Source of the DNA: Paenibacillus sp. JZ16
GTDB taxonomy: Bacteria; Bacillota; Bacilli; Paenibacillales; Paenibacillaceae
Direction of reading: 5' to 3'
Assembly (NCBI RefSeq): GCF_015326965.1
Contig: NZ_CP017659.1
Coordinates: forward strand, 5,150,001 to 5,214,000
DNA length: 64,000 nt
Made by a program: the position numbers and the translations under genes. The notes beneath the pieces are model-generated. The model saw only the letters and a list, made by a program, of their open reading frames with translations, did not search any database and was not told the origin of the DNA. How positions within the stretch are numbered: position 1 is the stretch's first letter; the number at the start of each line of letters is the position of its first letter. Positions 62,192 through 64,000 of this stretch are shown piece by piece.

Positions 62192-63697
62192 ATGCAACTG
62201 TATAAGTCTTTTCTTAAACAGCTAATCCGGAACTATATGATCGGGTCCATTGCAGCTGTGCTTGTTGTGGGTGGCGTATTAATGGTAACGACTCTGGAAA
62301 TTCCTATTGAGGAAGGCGCGCGCCTTGTGGTCATACTGACCATTTCATTCATGGTGATGATTGCGTCCGAGCTGACCGTCTTTCTTCGGCATTTACGACC
62401 GATTCACGCGGGGTTTCATGAAGGCCATACGGATTTGGAAACGTTGGAAAAAGCATATTTGAGCATACACCGTATGCCGCGTTTGGCGGTATACCGTATA
62501 TTCGGACCTCATCTGCTCGGCTTGTCGCTTCCGGCCATTCTGCTGACGGTTTGGATGATGGAGCAGGGCAAACTGAATTTTTCGCCGTTCTATATATGGC
62601 TGGCTTGCCTGGGGGCGGTCCTGCTAGCCAGCTGTCACGCCATGATCGAATTTTTTCTGACGATAGCCGCCATTCGCCCATTGATCAAGGAGATTCGGCG
62701 GCAGGCGTTATCTCGTTATGGCGTGGACTTCTCCCTTGAGGGCCATGTATTCATGGCGATTCGGACAAAATTTTTGCTCAGCACGATGTTAATCGGCACT
62801 TTTCCGCTGTTTTTGTTTAGTCTGGCGGTCCAGATTCGTCTGGAGGGGCTCAGCCAGATCGTAGCTCAGCAGTACTGGGGCTGGGCGGGATTTATATTGC
62901 TGCTTGGCGTCGGTTTTGCTTATATCGGCGCCTGGCTCTTGACCCAGGATTTACAGCGGCCGATCCGGCAGCTGTACCGGGCGATGAATGAGATTAAGGA
63001 GGGGCGTCTGATTCAGACCTCCAATCTCTATTCTGATGAATTTTCCAATCTGATCGCGGGTTTCAATATGATGGTTCGCGGGCTGCAGGTGCGCGAGGAG
63101 CGAAACCGCAAGCTGCTGGACAGTTATTTTGCCGCCCTGGCAGCGGCGCTGGATGCCAGAGATCCTTACACGGCCGGCCATTCGCTTCGGGTAGCGGAGT
63201 ATTCGGTGTTAATCGGCCGTCTGGCGGGACTCAGCGAAGAGCAGGTTGATCTGCTGCACAAGACGGCATTGCTGCATGATATCGGCAAGATCGGAGTTCG
63301 GGACAATATTTTGCTGAAGGAAGGGAAACTGACGGCAGAGGAGTTCGATCAGGTAAAGGCCCACCCGGCTCAAGGAGAGAACATTCTGCTGCAAATCGAG
63401 CCTGCCGATGCCATGGCTCCTTATCTGGAAGGGGTACGGTCCCATCATGAGCGCTATGATGGAGGCGGGTATCCTGACGGGTTGAAGGGGAAGGAGATTC
63501 CGTTGTTTGGACGGATTATTGCCGTGGCCGATGCCTATGATGCCATGACGTCGGACAGGCCGTACCGCAGCGGCATGAAATCGGCGGATGCCTTGAACAT
63601 ACTGGAAGCCGGCAGGGGAACCCAGTGGGACCCCGATTATGCGGGCATATTCGTTAAATATATGAAAGCGGAGAAGAAGGTCATTACGATCCGCTAG
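62192..63697 (+). CDS. membrane HD-GYP c-di-GMP phosphodiesterase
   Basis: 501 residues. Five to six helices in the first 255 residues, in two groups (about 15-65 and 110-160, then 195-255), followed by a HAMP linker (LLTQDLQRPIRQLYRAMNEIKEGRL). The HD-GYP domain spans about 310-495: AGHSLRVAEYS, LLHDIGKIGVRDNIL, HPAQGENIL, RSHHERYDGGGYPDGLKGKEIP and AVADAYDAMTSDRPYR. All metal-binding His/Asp of active HD-GYP enzymes are present, as is GYP in GGYPDG. It should hydrolyse c-di-GMP, linking it to the c-di-GMP riboswitch at 30.5 kb. Ribosome site weak (GTAGG). Confidence 0.93.
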   Translation: MQLYKSFLKQLIRNYMIGSIAAVLVVGGVLMVTTLEIPIEEGARLVVILTISFMVMIASELTVFLRHLRPIHAGFHEGHTDLETLEKAYLSIHRMPRLAVYRIFGPHLLGLSLPAILLTVWMMEQGKLNFSPFYIWLACLGAVLLASCHAMIEFFLTIAAIRPLIKEIRRQALSRYGVDFSLEGHVFMAIRTKFLLSTMLIGTFPLFLFSLAVQIRLEGLSQIVAQQYWGWAGFILLLGVGFAYIGAWLLTQDLQRPIRQLYRAMNEIKEGRLIQTSNLYSDEFSNLIAGFNMMVRGLQVREERNRKLLDSYFAALAAALDARDPYTAGHSLRVAEYSVLIGRLAGLSEEQVDLLHKTALLHDIGKIGVRDNILLKEGKLTAEEFDQVKAHPAQGENILLQIEPADAMAPYLEGVRSHHERYDGGGYPDGLKGKEIPLFGRIIAVADAYDAMTSDRPYRSGMKSADALNILEAGRGTQWDPDYAGIFVKYMKAEKKVITIR

Positions 63698-63744
63698 TAG
63701 GTGGATAAGCAGGGAATCGCAGCTGATTCTATGGATAGGAATGA

Positions 63745-63785
63745 GAAGAGACCGTACCTGTACAGGTAAACGGCCTCTTTTTTGT
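63745..63785 (+). terminator. terminator after HD-GYP gene
   Basis: AGAGACCGT-ACCTGTACAGGT-AAACGGCCTCT with TTTTTT; the inner ACCTGTACAGGT is a perfect palindrome. Confidence 0.85.
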
Positions 63786-63880
63786 GCGCCTGTCGTTAAA
63801 ATATCACTGCCCTCAGGGCAGCCAATAAATGGGTACTCGGCTGCTTCGAGAGTCGGCGAGGAGTGAATACGGAAATTAGA

Positions 63881-64000
63881 TCATCTGGTGAGCCGTATCG
63901 ATTCCGTGCTTTCTTCATGTTTCACATGCTTCTGTTTGCGATGCATCCAGCTTGCCAGCCATGTGCTGATCTCATACAGACCGATGAGCGGGATGGCAAC
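63881..64000 (-). CDS. tatC: Sec-independent translocase TatC, C-terminal end
   Basis: The last 39 codons and the stop (63881-63883) are in the window; the rest lies beyond its end. The visible part reads VAIPLIGLYEISTWLASWM then HRKQKHVKHEESTES, which matches the sixth helix and charged cytoplasmic tail of TatC (family text ...P...LYE.S........). TatC is the signal-recognising part of the twin-arginine system. A hairpin at about 63809-63825 may be its terminator. Confidence 0.78.
   Translation of the reverse strand, partial: VAIPLIGLYEISTWLASWMHRKQKHVKHEESTESIRLTR

Overview
The window looks like a chromosome segment of a spore-forming Paenibacillus-type Firmicute. This rests on strong AGGAGG-type ribosome binding sites, many TTG/GTG starts, U-tailed terminators, a YjcZ-like sporulation miniprotein, a WGxxGxxG-tail secreted protein, a WIAG-tail repeat protein and DUF817/DUF1048/PadR genes. 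The assignment is from gene content only.

Layout. (a) 1-13.3 kb is the most unusual part. A strikingly AT-rich block (about 2.0-7.4 kb) carries what appears to be a ribosomal peptide (RiPP) pathway: two radical SAM/SPASM enzymes on either side of a 49-residue precursor with three Cys (3267-3416), a subtilisin-like protease with an acyl-carrier-like tail, and an ABC exporter whose last 56 codons lie in the -1 frame behind an A-AAA-AAG slippery site. Next come a two-component system, a MacB-type ATPase with a two-FtsX-domain permease, and a DUF4430 lipoprotein, all likely for sensing, self-protection or export. The whole block lies between two identical 72-bp direct repeats (964-1035 and 13031-13102). 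A degenerate tyrS fragment sits just inside the left repeat. (b) 13.5-23.2 kb is ordinary accessory metabolism and transport: a NaChBac-like sodium channel, short-chain dehydrogenase, FMN reductase, P-loop kinase, AAA ATPase, MarR/MFS pair, DUF817 protein and an unusual GNAT-RidA fusion. (c) 23.2-28.1 kb is the class I ribonucleotide reductase operon nrdA-nrdB on the minus strand. It is preceded by two NrdR boxes and a cobalamin riboswitch with its own terminator, and interrupted between the genes by six 86-bp tandem repeats. (d) 28.8-38 kb begins at tRNA-Thr(CGT) and looks like the scar of a decayed prophage: an integrase reduced to its two ends, a methyltransferase remnant, a broken holin and an intact amidase. 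Inside it a c-di-GMP-I riboswitch precedes a 933-residue LPNTS-anchored adhesin. (e) 38.3-56.9 kb holds a heterodimeric ABC exporter with a frameshifted second half, an A118-like holin, DinB, HAD and UvrA-like proteins, a GH13 alpha-glucosidase with a sorbitol-type dehydrogenase, an ECF sigma/anti-sigma pair, an MFS exporter, and a PadR-controlled DUF1048/ABC-2 module. (f) 57-61.5 kb is a giant repetitive WIAG-tail protein, also frameshifted near its N terminus. It is followed by an HD-GYP c-di-GMP phosphodiesterase and the C-terminal end of tatC.

Links between genes. The radical SAM pathway, protease, exporter and sensor/ABC block form a plausible make-trim-export-resist unit. The c-di-GMP riboswitch, adhesin and HD-GYP phosphodiesterase point to surface attachment controlled by c-di-GMP. 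Several genes carry single-base frameshifts, some in homopolymers (7 A, 7 G). Read errors in the assembly should therefore be excluded before strong claims are built on any one of them.
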